This document shows positions 31,686 through 43,540 of a stretch of 64,000 bases of DNA, in pieces (position 1 is the stretch's first letter; each line of letters begins with the position of its first letter). Source of the DNA: Rhipidocladum racemiflorum (taxonomy: Eukaryota; Streptophyta; Magnoliopsida; Poales; Poaceae); contig CM070580.1 in assembly GCA_036346355.1 (NCBI GenBank), positions 62,946,854-63,010,853 of the forward strand. The letters are read 5' to 3'. The notes beneath the pieces were generated by a model. The model was not told the origin of the DNA. It saw only the letters and a list, made by a program, of their open reading frames with translations, and did no database searches. The translations under genes were made by a program, and so were the position numbers.

Positions 31686-32435
31686 AAGCAAATCACAAAG
31701 GCCCTCAACTATACAAGATATGAGAGCCTTTAGTAACAGGAGATCGCCTAAAAACACTTCCTATTTCTTGCATTAGATTGCACACTTGGTACACGAAACA
31801 AGCTAACAAGCCAGTGCAAGAACGTACACGAGCTTCATGGTCCTTAAGCTCTTGAAGAGCCTTTTTGTCAAGGACAGGGTTAAGCTGTAGCACGATTTGA
31901 AGTTTTCGGTATCCCTATACACAATAATACTATATCAAAATCCATAATAATGACTCTGAAACTAACCAATTCTACATTTGCAGTGCCACCAGTAGGAAAA
32001 GGGAAATAACCGATGTGGATTTTACGTTTGCCACAACATGCAAGTTCTCGTCAGTACAAAAAAAGACCAACTAGGCTATAACTGTGTTTGAAACGACCGA
32101 TCTATTGAAAAATTCAAGGATAGCTTTGTTTCTTCTTGCTTAGTGAAGTCATAAGTAAAAATGGCGAGTTCCACTCTGCTTAACTTTAGGAGTTGTGTTT
32201 TTTTTTTTTTTTTTGAATTGCCACTTGGGTTAATGTGTGAAACTTGTGCTATGGATTTGTGAATTGTAGTTCTCTTTTCAATTAAATGGTTAATAAAATT
32301 GAGTTCCATTAGTAATATATCTGAGTTCATTTTTGAAATGGATGTTCCATATAGTAATCTGCTTTTTCAGAGTGCATGGCTAGCATTTCCTAAGGCTAGC
32401 CAATAAACTAAAAAAGGACTATATGTAGGAATACT
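31686..32435. other. 3' region of CACTA B gene
   Basis: No coding frame that I recognise; includes a 17-base T run near 32198. Confidence 0.4.
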
Positions 32436-32439
32436 TATC

Positions 32440-32673
32440 ATAAACAGTTTTTAGTTAGAACAGTCTGCGATATTATAGCATCACAGAGGGTTTCAGTTTG
32501 AAACAGTCTGTGATATGACTATATCACAGACGGTTTTAACTAAAAACTGTCTGTGATGTCATATATCACAATTGGTAACCGTTTGTGATATGCCATAACA
32601 TCACTGGCACAAGGTTACAGACAGTTTAGAAATTGTCTGTGATGACAGTTCCGAACCATCTGTGATATACTTT
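32440..32673. repeat. Right subterminal repeat array of CACTA B
   Basis: Repeats of ATCACAGACGGTTTT / AAACCGTCTGTGATAT type, same motif as 15445-15655, ending 12 bases before the degraded CACTA terminus at 32685. Confidence 0.75.
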
Positions 32674-32799
32674 TCTGTAGTAATGAGAATCAATGTATGA
32701 AGAATATATATTCATATGAAAGATGGAAAAAGTAGTAGTAATATAATATCTACTCCTTAAAAAGAATTTAGATTGCTAGCAGGAATTGATGGCGCTTAC

Positions 32800-32911
32800 C
32801 ATAAAAGTTGAGTTTATAGAGCATAGACTTTGCTGAATTGGCATGACTTTTATCTTCATCGATGACCATGGCACTAAGCCCATCAGTAGTGTGTCCTATT
32901 CTTTGAGCCAT
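32800..32911 (-). CDS. Unrecognised first exon with promoter and splice donor
   Basis: ATG at 32909-32911 opens a 37-codon frame (MAQRIGHTTDGLSAMVIDED, continuing KSHANSAKSMLYKLNFYG) that ends exactly at a GTAAGC splice donor. A TATAAATA box lies 75-85 bases upstream. The peptide has ordinary, non-repetitive composition but I do not recognise it. CACTA B's right end falls in the putative following intron, and no second exon is visible. It may be a captured host exon inside CACTA A or part of A's own gene. Confidence 0.35.
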
Positions 32912-32985
32912 TAGTTTCTCAATGCTAGGGTTATTCTGGTTTTTTTTTACCTTTTTTGTGTGAAGCAGTTGAAAACACCAGCGCC

Positions 32986-32993
32986 TATTTATA
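32986..32993 (-). promoter_or_regulatory. TATA box upstream of the unrecognised exon
   Basis: Minus strand reads GGGCTATAAATAGGCGC, a strong plant TATA context, 75 bases before the ATG at 32911. Confidence 0.5.
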
Positions 32994-33000
32994 GCCCAGC

Positions 33001-34954
33001 AAGGTTTGATCTATTTTGTTTACTAGTATATTTTTAATACATCTATTCATATAAGACCATTGCATATATGATTTTATAAAAAAAAAGTCCATACTATATA
33101 TGACACCGAAAAATACAAGTGTGGTTAATCTACCATGGTGGCAGCATATGTGGAGCTATAAAATCTAGCGAACACAACAAGAAAAAGTCACCCTCAAATA
33201 TAGACAGTTCTTAAAATGATGTGTACCACATATTCTCGTTATGTGTGTGATGCAGTGATAACCACATGTAAGTTCAATGCAAGCTGGGCAACGAAAACCT
33301 GAAGGATTTAGTGTAAATTGTGTTGGAAATGTGCGCAATATTTTAATTCCAAATTGTATCAGGAGATAAATATCACAGATAAATAGTGATGCATATAGTA
33401 AATCTAACAGCAAGCTACACATTGTACTTCCAAACATATATACTTCAAGAAACATTTCCAAACATATATACTTCAAGAAAAAGAGTATGATCAAGTTGAA
33501 CGACCACTAATGACTTACAGTTGGGCTTGATGAAGAACAGAACGATGCGCATAAGAGGTCGTGGAAGAAGTCAAAGTTGAGGAAACAGCGCAGGAGCGAT
33601 CGCGCAAATGCGCTGCCCAGAAACCTTATTGCCGCCTCGTGCAGGTGAACTCTGCGACAACGGCTCAGAGATACCGCTCACCCTCCTTCACGGTGCACGC
33701 CAAGTATGAAGGCTGGCGCGGTCTAACTGCTGAACACCTTAGTACAGCTCTCGCAGGAGGAAGAAGAAGGTGTGGAAGCAAAAAATTCAGTCATTTGGCC
33801 TGGACGTCTCCAGGTCTTATATAGCCTTTAACCAGTAACTGTCTCCATTACTCACTAGTAACTGACAGCATTAAGCACTGGTAACTGATTGGATTTAAAC
33901 AGATTTAATGCACTGGTAACTGCTAATTCAAACAAAAATAATGGCAATTATGTAGTCTCCTGACCAGTACAGAAAGCTAAACAGTTGCATGATTCAGCAA
34001 AATAAAAGGTGAATTCATAGTGCCATGAGACACACTACGACGTGGTGCGGCCGCTCATCGCAAGCCACAAGTCACGCGGATTTTCACACGGAAATACACG
34101 AATGCACGCGCGTGCATGTGTCTGTTTAGCCACTGTCTACCCTGTGCCATTCCCATGCCAAGTGTCACATTAATCAAGAGGTGGCAAGGACTCCACCTTT
34201 TAAATTGCTTTTCCTCCACTTGGCTAGGCCATATGATATTAAACCATGCAATCTCCAATTCCAACAAATTGTACTTTCCAATGGTCATTACCAATGCTAC
34301 ATCGTACGAAAGGTTTTCAAATGAAATAGAGTGGCAACCAAGGTCCTTTCGAATGATGATGCATGCAGCCAAAATAAAAGATATAGTCCATCCACTACAC
34401 CCATCGAAGACAAAGTCTGCAGCCAAAACAAAAGATATATGGGTTAATGTGTACTTTTGGAACTATCCTGCCCCTAAATAGAGTATATTTTACACCCACA
34501 CGAAGATAGAATCTGCATGGAAAGTTGGTATGAATGGCTTAGAATGAGTTTAGTTTGGGCTACAGCCTTTGGATGTTCAGACTTTTCCAGCCTCCACGTT
34601 AACCAACTTAGCATTTGTTTTGGCATTGCAACTCATTATTGTCTGCAATCATGTAAATCTCAACAATACTGCCTCCCATTGCCGTTCCAGTATCCAAGTA
34701 AGCCAACACTTCCTCTTCACACTAGGAAAAAAAGGAACAAAAACACACAGGATGTGCAATCAATCGAAGGGAGGAATAGAAGGGAGAAAGGACGACTCAC
34801 CTTAGTGTTCTACTTTGCCTCCCAATCCGATGAGTGCTTTGTAGGGGAACCCTAGCCAGTGCTTTGGAGGCGAACATTTTTTGCACTGGCCAAATTTTTG
34901 GAATGGCTCACAAGGGTAATAAACCAAACAGACCCTATATAACCTAGTGGAGAG
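33001..34954. other. Interior of CACTA A, unassigned
   Basis: No family recognised. A Cys/His-rich minus frame (33165..33494, with FRCPACIELTCGYHCITHIT) is noted. A second minus-strand TATATAA (33817-33823) precedes a GC-richer block 33560-33800 that could be a leader. Other frames at 34055-34855 overlap on both strands and look fortuitous. Confidence 0.4.
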
Positions 34955-35016
34955 GCACATCACAATCAGTTCTGAGGTCAGATGAAGCGATAGCGTTGTA
35001 CTATTCTGTAGTAGTG
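34955..35016. repeat. Right terminal region of CACTA A
   Basis: One ATCACAATCAGTTCTGAGG unit and the TAGTAGTG terminus. The array here is much shorter than at the left end, suggesting internal deletion. Confidence 0.65.
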
Positions 35017-35019
35017 ATT

Positions 35020-35244
35020 GATAAAGACCACCATGAATTTGTCTAAATACTCCATGAAGATCTTATTCATAAGATTAATGAAACTTGCGGGAGCATTGGT
35101 AAGTCCAAATGATATTACAGTATATGCATATAACGCTGGCCATCTATCATTTGAAAAGAGGAGAGTTAGATACAAACTTTTAAATAGTTTAAGATAAGGG
35201 AAAGATAGCACATGATGAGAGTATGTTGGCACCCAAAGGTGCAA
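35020..35244 (-). pseudogene. Ty3/gypsy RT fragment (element H, 5' part)
   Basis: Minus-strand RT palm segment with FGLTNAPASFINLMNKIF and LDKFMVVFI, cut by CACTA A exactly in the active-site strand and resumed at 14929. The FxDD box reads Phe-Ile-Asn-Asp, so the first catalytic Asp is lost. Upstream of the palm the sequence is too diverged to follow. Confidence 0.75.
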
Positions 35245-37323
35245 ATCTAGACCCTCTATGTATAAAGCACTAGTTCAGGATCATGCTAGTACACAGTGGT
35301 AACATAGATGTAATATCACAATCATACATAGCAAAAATATAATAAAAGATTGTTGAAAAACCTTAAGGTCAACTTTACACTTATTAGGCCTCATATGGCT
35401 TAACTCCAAGAAAGATAAACAGTAATTGAATGGAAAAATTCGATGAATCCCATCAACATGCCACAGGCATCTGACAAGGTTCGACTCTTAGACCCTTGCC
35501 TCTTTGTAGAACTCCTCTTCCATAGCAAGTATAGACTCCTTTTCAACTGATGGATTTATTGTGGTAAGGGTGAGTACATAAAGCACTCAATAAGTTGTAC
35601 ACAGAATGCAAGTCTATTATAGCCACTTGCAAGGCTTATTCCAACAGAATGACTGACATGGCTATTTTGCAGTAAAGCAGCATTATCGATTGAATACAAT
35701 AAATATATTAAAACAATAGTACAACAAATACAATAATAATAAACTTCTTAGATATTTCTCAAAGTAAAATGGCACAAAGCATTAACCAAATTTCATTATT
35801 TCCATTGGCACACAACCTCCCATCCCATCATTATTTCCATTGGCACACAACCTCCCATCCCATCATTATTTCCATTGGCACACAACCTCCCATCCCATAT
35901 TTTATTTATAAAATCTAACCCTTGGCTGAATTCCCGAGCATTGTCATATACCGAGGACACGGTTACTCAAATAGATTTGATACTCTCCATATGTTATACA
36001 CTTTACCCATAAGATATGATCAAGCTTATAGTGTCATGCAATAACACGTACCCATCGACGTGTGGCTAAGAAGATCATAACAAAACCTTTCAAAAACTTT
36101 ATTCGAATATAGACACTCCCGATAAGCTTAATTTTACTACTCCTCCCTCACACAAAGCAGAAGAATAAGAGAGACTCATCGTTGGACTATGAACAATCAC
36201 TGTTCAAGATATGGAGCCACTACAATACACACCTTCTCTATCCACACACAGTTTGATTACCCTCCTAAGATATCATATGTTAAGACTCAGTAACTTACTG
36301 AGCTAGGTTTGGTCCATAACAAACATGTGGTTGTATGATTAGCTCAGTTCAATGGCTTATAAGGTTAAGTCCTTAACTGACTAAGGCAAGGCTTCTAAAT
36401 AATCTCATATACTATATCAAGTGATTTACATAGAATCTTCAACCCAAATATCACAGACCCACCCTAGCACACAACCTCTTGCCACTTGACTCAATCTAAA
36501 TCATTTTACTACTCTAGTTGATTATTGTGCAACACATGCCATTAATAGCTCAACATCATTGTGTTACAACACAAGACACACCCTTTTTCCAAAGATATTC
36601 TATAGATCATTAATTAAGTTTGAATTTGCACTTTCAAAAGATATTAGTTATTCGTGACATAGTTAAGCAAATTAGCAAGATCTAATGAACCCACATTAGC
36701 ATTATATTAGCAACCAACTAATAAAGATTCATCCTAGGATGATATATTATGGTATAGCAAATGATAAGGTAGGTATAATTCAAATAGGTTGAATAGCTAA
36801 TTCCCAAATTATTTAAAATAGGTATATAATTTGAAATAACATACAATAGATTGAAATAAAATAGTATTTATAAAATTGGGTTCAACATGATCAAAGCATA
36901 ACTTGCTTTGTAGCAAATCTTGGTCTTGGATCAACTCCTTACCTTTGACCACTCCCAGCAATTCAATGTCTAAGCGAAATGAATAGCAAGAATCAAAATA
37001 AATTCAAAAAATAGCAAAAAAATCCAAAATTAAAATAAAATACACAAAAATAAATATCTAGAATTTATATGAATTTATAAATTTGAATAGGCTCAATCCG
37101 AGTTTGTATGAAGGAGAACAGACTCTCGAAAGATTAAATATAAAATAAATTCAGAAAAAGAAAAAGAAAATAGAATATTCCTAGGATATTCACTGACATG
37201 TGGGCCCCACTAATTTTATTCTTTCAATTAAATTAATTTGTAGGAAAAAAAACCTCATGAGAGGCTAACATATGGGCCCCACAAGTCAGGCTCTGCTGAT
37301 GTCAACATGACGTCACACACACC
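35245..37323. other. AT-rich interval, probable decayed retroelement DNA
   Basis: No gene. Stretches such as ATGTGGGCCCCACTAATTTT and ATATGGGCCCCACAAGTCAG (37197-37290) are typical of grass LTR elements, but I cannot define ends. Confidence 0.4.
35794..35898. repeat. Three tandem copies of a 35-bp unit
   Basis: Perfect head-to-tail triplication of a unit starting CATTATTTCCATTGGCACAC and ending CCTCCCATCCCAT. No spacer, so a minisatellite. Confidence 0.9.
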
Positions 37324-37334
37324 CACTATGAATC

Positions 37335-37485
37335 TTAGAGCCGATTGTGATGCTCATCACAATCGGTTCTCACCTAGAACCGATTATGATTACCTCCCTC
37401 ATCACAATTGGTTCCATCTCAGAACCGATAGTGATGAACCCCTCATCACAATCGGTTCCATCTTAGAACCGACTGTGATGATAAT
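37335..37485. repeat. Subterminal repeat array of CACTA D
   Basis: Seven alternating ATCACAATCGGTTCY / RGAACCGATTGTGAT units, matching the motif of CACTA A. Confidence 0.75.
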
Positions 37486-37946
37486 TTTACAACTGTACAT
37501 CATCTGAAAACAATCCCAAATTCACAATATATATATGCATTCACAATACAAATTACAGTATACATACATTCACAATATCACAGATCATTCAAAATACATA
37601 GCACGTAACATTCACAACACAACCATATCACATTGATAGTACACATATCACATTCATATGATATAATATTATTTACAACCTATATATGGACTAGTAGGAG
37701 CCTGTTCGGTCTCCATACCTACCGTCCTCCAATATAACCTCTGTCCAGTACCGCTGGCACATGTGATCTCGTAATTTGTTGAGATCTTTGTTTTTCTAAG
37801 TTCTTGCGGGGGATATCGATTTTATGCAAAATAGAAATGAGTGCACTAATTTAAGTTTTAAAATTTGTATGTAAAAGGCTAAGTGTATTATGCATGTACA
37901 TATACCTTAGGGAAAAGGTATGAGCCGCCAACCAGGATCAACATAT

Positions 37947-40128
37947 TGTAACACCCCGGCATTTAATATGCCCGAATGCTACCAAACATAGACTAAGCAA
38001 CCTCTAAATACCACAATTACAAGTAAATTACAGCAAAGGAGCAAATACTAATACCGAAAATTTCGGCAGCATCTCCTTTGTTTTTCCATAAATTGAAGCA
38101 ACAACAATAGCATAGCAGTATATGGCAATATAGGAGACATCTAAAATAGCAATAAATAATGGCATGACGGCAATATAAGTCAAATCTCAAGCATTCAAAG
38201 TATTCATGAGCCAAACGAACAATAAGGCTCTAATAACGCAAAGCTAGATCATAAACCAATATGCATCACACTAAATTTATTATCAAGACTCCAAATGAAT
38301 AACTGTGAGAACAAATGTGTGAAGCTACGTGTAGGCGTGTGACTAGTTCCCTTCCCCGCATGCCGGACTCATGGTACCTAAAACAACAAGAAAGCACAAG
38401 CGTGAGTTCAACACTCAGCAAGTATATTGCAATGGTACACAAGAACAATTACATGGCTTCAACACCTCAATCATGCCTATCATCTTATTCATACTCACAT
38501 ATCATTTTTCACATATCATCATCATCATATATGCAATGCGATGCGATGCACATGTCTCTTGGAAACTCATACCGGTATGGTTGAGTGCACACCCGTCGGT
38601 GTGCACCCTCTCTTCCCTTCCATCCCGAAGATGGAGGGTGCCTACTCCTCGCTTCCATTCACCGCGGTGGATGGAATCACGATGTAGGACTTACTCAATG
38701 GCGCCCCATACTAGTCATAACTTTCTCATCGACCTTACCGGACTAGTTATGACTTTCTCACCGACACGGCCATGTATCATGCCATGTATGCAAACATGCC
38801 AACATCATAGATAACTTGTACATTAATACATGGCATCACAACATAATAAACCATATTCATCATATCAATGGCAAACATTAAAGCATGGCATGTGAACATA
38901 TCATATATTCAATTTCAACTCAATAAAACGAGCAATCTACAACCCGCTACCCATTCCAATACACTTGCCTCAACCACGGGCGACGGATTGGCGAGAAGTA
39001 GAGGGCACTCCCGGGGTCACACCACCTGCACATAGGCACCACACAATCAAAATCATGCCCACAAAACAATACGCAAACACTCTTCTACCCCGACTTCACA
39101 AACTACTCGGAAAACCCAAAAACAGAGGTTCTGTCCCGTCGGGACAGCAGACTTCCAACGAGCATAACTCGGGTTCTAAGACTCCAAATCGATTAAACGA
39201 GTACATCCTCGCGTAGCTTAGGAAATTTCCTAACTTTTTCTAAGTATATGGAAAAACTGATTCGGCTTCTAAAGTGGTTTAATCTACCGAATACCGTGAT
39301 CTGTTCCAATCTCGTCACAGTTTTGAACACGCTCGGTAAAATGAGCATAACTTTCAAACGGCTGATATGAATTAAGCAAACTTTATGTCCAATTAAAGGT
39401 ATTTCAATTACCTACAACTTCTTAAACAGGCGGATGATCAAATTCCGACTCTAAATTGGCGAAATCTCAAACCCTAGGTCGACTGCTCATGCTTCCCGAA
39501 ACAGAGAACGTGGCAAACTCTAGATTTCATCTAATCTACCCAATTATAGCACCACCAATTGATCTAAAAACATGATATAAACCCTTAGAACAGTACCTAG
39601 ACCAACCCCAAGGATTTCTGTGGCCATACCTTCGCCCAACGAACGAAGAACCAATGGATCTCCTCCCGGTTCACGCGATCTCCTTCCTCGCTCCGAATCC
39701 ACCGGATCTCCTCATCGTGGAGTGCTCCAATGGATGGATCTACGGGGTGGTGAGGTGGAGAACTCCCCTAGGAGCAGCAAGGGGTGGTGGAGAGGGATGG
39801 GAGGGGTGGAGCGCAAGGGAGGGGGCGGCTAGGGGTGGCGGCTAGGGAGGAGGTGGGGAGGCGCACAAGGGGAGGAGAGGGCGTGTGGGGGGGCGCACCA
39901 AGCCCCCCTTAGCCAGGTCCCCCCCCATGGGCCATACCCCTTCCACTAAAGCCCACGGCTCATCCCCCCTTAGGCCCAAACTCCCCCGAAAAGGCCCAAA
40001 CTCCCGTAAATAGCCCGGAAACGCGTTAAAACTGCAAGACGTATAGTTTTCAACCTCCATATTCACATCTTATAATGTTTTGCCCTCAAACTTCATATTT
40101 TATAAGATTACGACTTTCCGTAGTGTCA
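37947..40128 (-). mobile_element. Solo LTR, TSD CATAT
   Basis: Minus-orientation LTR of the same superfamily as 10020..12242. CATAT at 37942-37946 recurs at 40129-40133. Contains the GCACACCCGTCGG hairpin (38585-38606) and the GC-rich promoter-proximal block (39700-39990). No internal domain. Confidence 0.82.
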
Positions 40129-40133
40129 CATAT

Positions 40134-41311
40134 ATGATGCATGACGTAGAAGCCGCACAGGCCGTTGCACCCCTATTGATGACACTATGAATAAAGAAAA
40201 TCAAATTAAGAGATGAAGAATATATGTCAAAAAAACCCATTCTAGACACTTGTACCTTGACGCGCTTCCGCTCCAGCTGGTTACCCCGGTTAACATCGTG
40301 TAGCCCTCCTTCAGCAACGTAAGATAAGAAAGCCCTACAAAAATTGGAGAAATGTAATTGAGGCAAAAAAAATGAATGTAATTAAATACAAAAAGTGTTA
40401 GTTTAGAGGAATGAGCTTACTTGTGCAAAAAAGGCTTGATCGGATAGGCCATTGGTCCCTTCTTGAGCGAGTTCAAAGTGTAGACATTGTTTTCACTTGG
40501 AGCAACTACGAGTATAACCCAATGGTTGCTTAGAAAATGATATACAGTGCAACAAAATAAAGTGCATATACGGTTTAAGTGTGTACAAGTAATTGAAGGG
40601 TAAAGTCATCACATTAGTACTTACTCCTTGTGGTACGGGAAGAGAATGAAGTCATTTTTCGCCTCAGCCAGCAATGCCTCCTTGATGTAGTTGACAAGGA
40701 ACTTCGATAGAAGACTAGCCATGGTCGTGGCCACCAACTCTAGGTTGACAAACCCAATAAGGTTTTGACTCATCATGGCTCACTACCTCATTATCTTGCA
40801 ACTCATCAATTGTTAAAAAAAACGTAATACAAAATCCTATAACAATCATAGGCTCATGCTATATGGTGCGATACTCACAATGTCCAGGATCACACAGTAC
40901 AAATATCAATAGCTTTGAGGTTGTACAAATGGAATAGATCCTCAAAACTCACTAGGAATATCCCATTCTTATCGCTATGGAAATGTCCCGCTCGATACCT
41001 CACATTGAAATCGACATGAGGCTGGCCGCATTCGCCTTGTCGATGTACCATCCATAGAGCAAACGAGTGTACTTGCCCAGAGCATTCAATTCGTGGCTAG
41101 TGACAAGGGACTTTCCCTATATGTACCTCTTAAAATCTTGAGGGGGCATTGCAAAATCTGTCATCTTTGCTTTCTATACAGAGGTAGTCTCCGAGGTTAG
41201 GACAAGGGGCTTTCCTAACATTTGAGGGGGCCCTAAGGCCCCTGATAACTTTGCATTCTTGAAAGAAGGATTCTCCGAGCTCTCCTGTGGTCCTTTCATC
41301 ATCATGCTAGT
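40134..41311 (-). pseudogene. Ulp1-protease gene fragment of CACTA D
   Basis: Minus-strand exons of a C48 protease as found in CACTA elements: a segment at 41160-41040 (FAMPPQDFKRYI, LVTSHELNALGKYTRLLYGW), one at 40735-40622 (LLAEAKNDFILFPYHKE) with the pre-catalytic motif, and one at 40535-40430 (NHWVILVVAPSENNVYTLNS), which carries the catalytic His; the usual Asp position reads Asn. A further piece (FLSYVAEGGLHDVNRGN) lies at 40330-40270. The Gln-Cys motif is not seen, and stops occur, so it is not functional. Truncated at 41311 by the following LTR. Confidence 0.7.
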
Positions 41312-43526
41312 TGTGACACCCCAGAATATGACATTTTAGAATTTGGCATTTTGGTACAACTTTATAGCGTGTTTTTGGGTCGTTTTTGGGTGTTTGTGCC
41401 TCTCCGGGGGACTTTGGGCCTTGGGGGTTGAGTTAGGCCTCCGGTGGAAGGGTTTGGGCCCAAGGGGGGACTTTTGGGCAGCCAAATCTGGCCCCCACCC
41501 CTTGGTGCGCCCCCAACTCCCTTTCCCAACCCTAGCCTACACCCCCTAGCCCCCCCATGCGCCTCCACCCTTCCCCTTCCTCTCCATCTTCCCCCATGAC
41601 GTCACCACCTCTCCCCTTCCCTCTCCACCCCCCCTTGCTGCCCTAGAGGAGATCCCCACCTCGTCATCCCGTTGATCCATCCTTCGGGAAGCCCCGCGAC
41701 GAGGAGATCCGGTGGATTTGGAGCGAGGAAGGAGATCGCGTGAACTGGGAGGAGATTCGTCGGTTCATCGTTCGTTGGGCGAAGGTATGGCTAGGGGAAT
41801 CCTTGGGGTTGGTCTAGGTGTTGTGATATAGGGTATTTGGATGCTTTTAGATCAAGTGGTGGTGCTGTGATTGGGTAGATTATATGAAAACTAGAGTTTG
41901 CCATGTTCTCTGCTTCGGGCAGATTGTGCAGTCGACCTAGGGTTTGAGTTTTCGCGATGTTAAAATCAGAATTTGGTCGACCGCCTGTTGAGAAAGTTGT
42001 AGGTAACTTCAATACCTTTTAGTTCCAATTCCGCCCAGCCGTTTGAAAGTTATGCTCGATTTACCGAGCATGTTCAAATCTGTGACGTAGCTGGGACGGA
42101 ACGTAGTGTTTAGTAGATTAGACAACTTTAGAGGCCGAATAAGCTTTTCCCAATACTTAGAAAAAGTTAGGAAATTTCCTAAGCTATGCGACGATGTACT
42201 CATTTCATCGATTCGGAGTCCTAGAACTAAAGTTATGCTAGATTGAAGTCTGCTCTCCCTGGAGGACAAATTCTCTGTTTTTCGATTTTGGGAGTAGTTT
42301 GTGAAGTCGGGGAAGACAAGCTTTTGTGTACTATTTTGGGGGCACGTTTTGAGTGTGTGGTATGTATGTGCAGGTGGTGTAACCCCGGGAGTGCCCTCAT
42401 CCTCTCGCCAATCCGTTGCCCGAGGTTAAGGCAAGTGTGTTGTAATGGGTAGCGTTGTATGTTGTTAATTGTGACTAGGTGCAACTTTGTTTACATGATG
42501 TGCTATCTTGTCATGATTATATGTTGTGATATCTTTCCATGATAAGTGCTTGCCATGTTATGATGAAAAAAGATTATTATGACGTTATGCCATGTTTAGT
42601 TCAGTTTGGTACAAGATGTTTATGTTTATGGCATAATCGCATACATGGCATGTGATCTGGCCCGGTCGGTGAGAAAGTCATAACTAGTTTGGCAAGGTCG
42701 GTGAGAAAGTTATGACTAATCCAGAGAGCCAGTGAGTAAGTCCTACCTCGTGATTCCATCCACCGTGGTGAATGGAAGCGAGGTTTAGGCACCCTCCATC
42801 TATGGGATGGAAGGGGGAAGAGGGGCACGCCGACGGGTGTGCACTCAGCAATACCAGTATATGCTTCCAGGAGACATGCGCATTGCATTGCATTGCATTG
42901 CATACATGATGATGATTATGAGTTGTGTACATTGTACTTTATAATGGCTATGATGTTGTAGATGAGGTTATGGTTTGATCATGATGTTAAAGTATGGTAT
43001 GTATTGCTGTTGGCGTTGATCTATTCTTTATGATCCATTGTAATATGCTTGCTGAGTGATGAACTCACGCTTGTGTTTATGTTGTTTTTCTTAGGTACCT
43101 TGACACCGACATGTGGGAAAGGGGCTTAGCGGCACGACATCACATAATTTCCACACAATTATACAATATTTACCTTTCAGATTTGTGATCATGAATCTAG
43201 GGTGATGAAACTAGGATTATGATTTGTTCATGTGCCTGTTTACATCCTTTACTTCGATTTGGTTCATGAAGTGGTTAAATTCATTATGTTAGACTTAAAT
43301 TGCCGCTATATTACCTGTTATTGCTGCTTTGGATGTTTTTCCATTATGATATATCATGTGATATTTTGTTGTTGCTCCGAATCATGGATAAACAAAGGAG
43401 ATGCTGCCGAAATTTTCGGTTCTAGCATTCGCTCCTTTGTTGTAATTTATCTTTATTTGAGGTTTTTAGATGCTGTTTAATCTATGTTTGGTAACATTCA
43501 GGCACACTAGATGCCGGGGTGTTACA
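41312..43526 (+). mobile_element. 5' LTR of a plus-strand long-LTR gypsy-type element
   Basis: TGTGACACCCC...GGGGTGTTACA, directly followed by a primer binding site, which fixes it as a 5' LTR. It resembles the solo LTR 10020..12242 (opposite strand) over its whole length. The five bases before it are CTAGT; the matching copy is not visible in the window. Confidence 0.85.
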
Positions 43527-43528
43527 GT

Positions 43529-43540
43529 TGGTATCAGAGC
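43529..43540 (+). other. Primer binding site (initiator Met-tRNA)
   Basis: TGGTATCAGAGC, two bases after the LTR end, complementary to the 3' end of plant initiator tRNA-Met, which primes minus-strand DNA synthesis in such elements. Confidence 0.9.

Larger units (their letters stand above)
15237..32685 (+). mobile_element. CACTA element B (middle layer), left end uncertain
   Basis: The right end reads CTGTAGTAATG at 32685, one base off the canonical TAGTAGTG terminus. Arrays of ATCACAGACGGTTCT-type motifs lie at 15445-15655 and 32440-32673, and a Transposase_24 gene on the plus strand sits between them. The left end is only proposed: CACTAC occurs at 15237, but the adjacent triplets (AAG left, AGA right) do not match, so no TSD supports it. 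C is inserted in B's 5' transcribed region. Confidence 0.5.
14930..35016. mobile_element. CACTA insertion A (outer), TSD ATT
   Basis: The right end is a clean CACTA terminus (TAGTAGTG, ending 35016). The left end CAATTCTATAGAA differs from CACTACTACAGAA at three positions. ATT at 14927-14929 and 35017-35019 is the expected 3-bp duplication. Removing the insert makes the interrupted gypsy RT frame run on across the joint, which confirms the boundaries independently of the terminal match. Subterminal repeats near both ends use the ATCACAATCGGTTCT motif. Its 20-kb span is mostly later insertions (B and C). No intact transposase of A itself was identified; it may be a non-autonomous copy. Confidence 0.82.
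37324..41311 (-). mobile_element. CACTA fragment D with Ulp1-type gene
   Basis: Left end CACTATGAATC at 37324 followed by an array of TCACAATCGGTTC/GAACCGATTGTGA motifs (to 37485), the same motif as in A. A minus-strand Ulp1 gene fragment lies at 40134-41311. A solo LTR (37947..40128) splits it, and the LTR at 41312 truncates it; no right end is seen in the window. Confidence 0.6.

Noticed and set aside
35794..35898. Three 35-bp repeats as a CRISPR-like array
   Set aside because: Copies are head-to-tail without spacers, so this is a minisatellite.
43529..43540. tRNA gene fragment
   Set aside because: Only the 12-base complement of the initiator tRNA 3' end is present, next to an LTR. It is a primer binding site. 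The same applies to 57567-57578 and 52115-52125.
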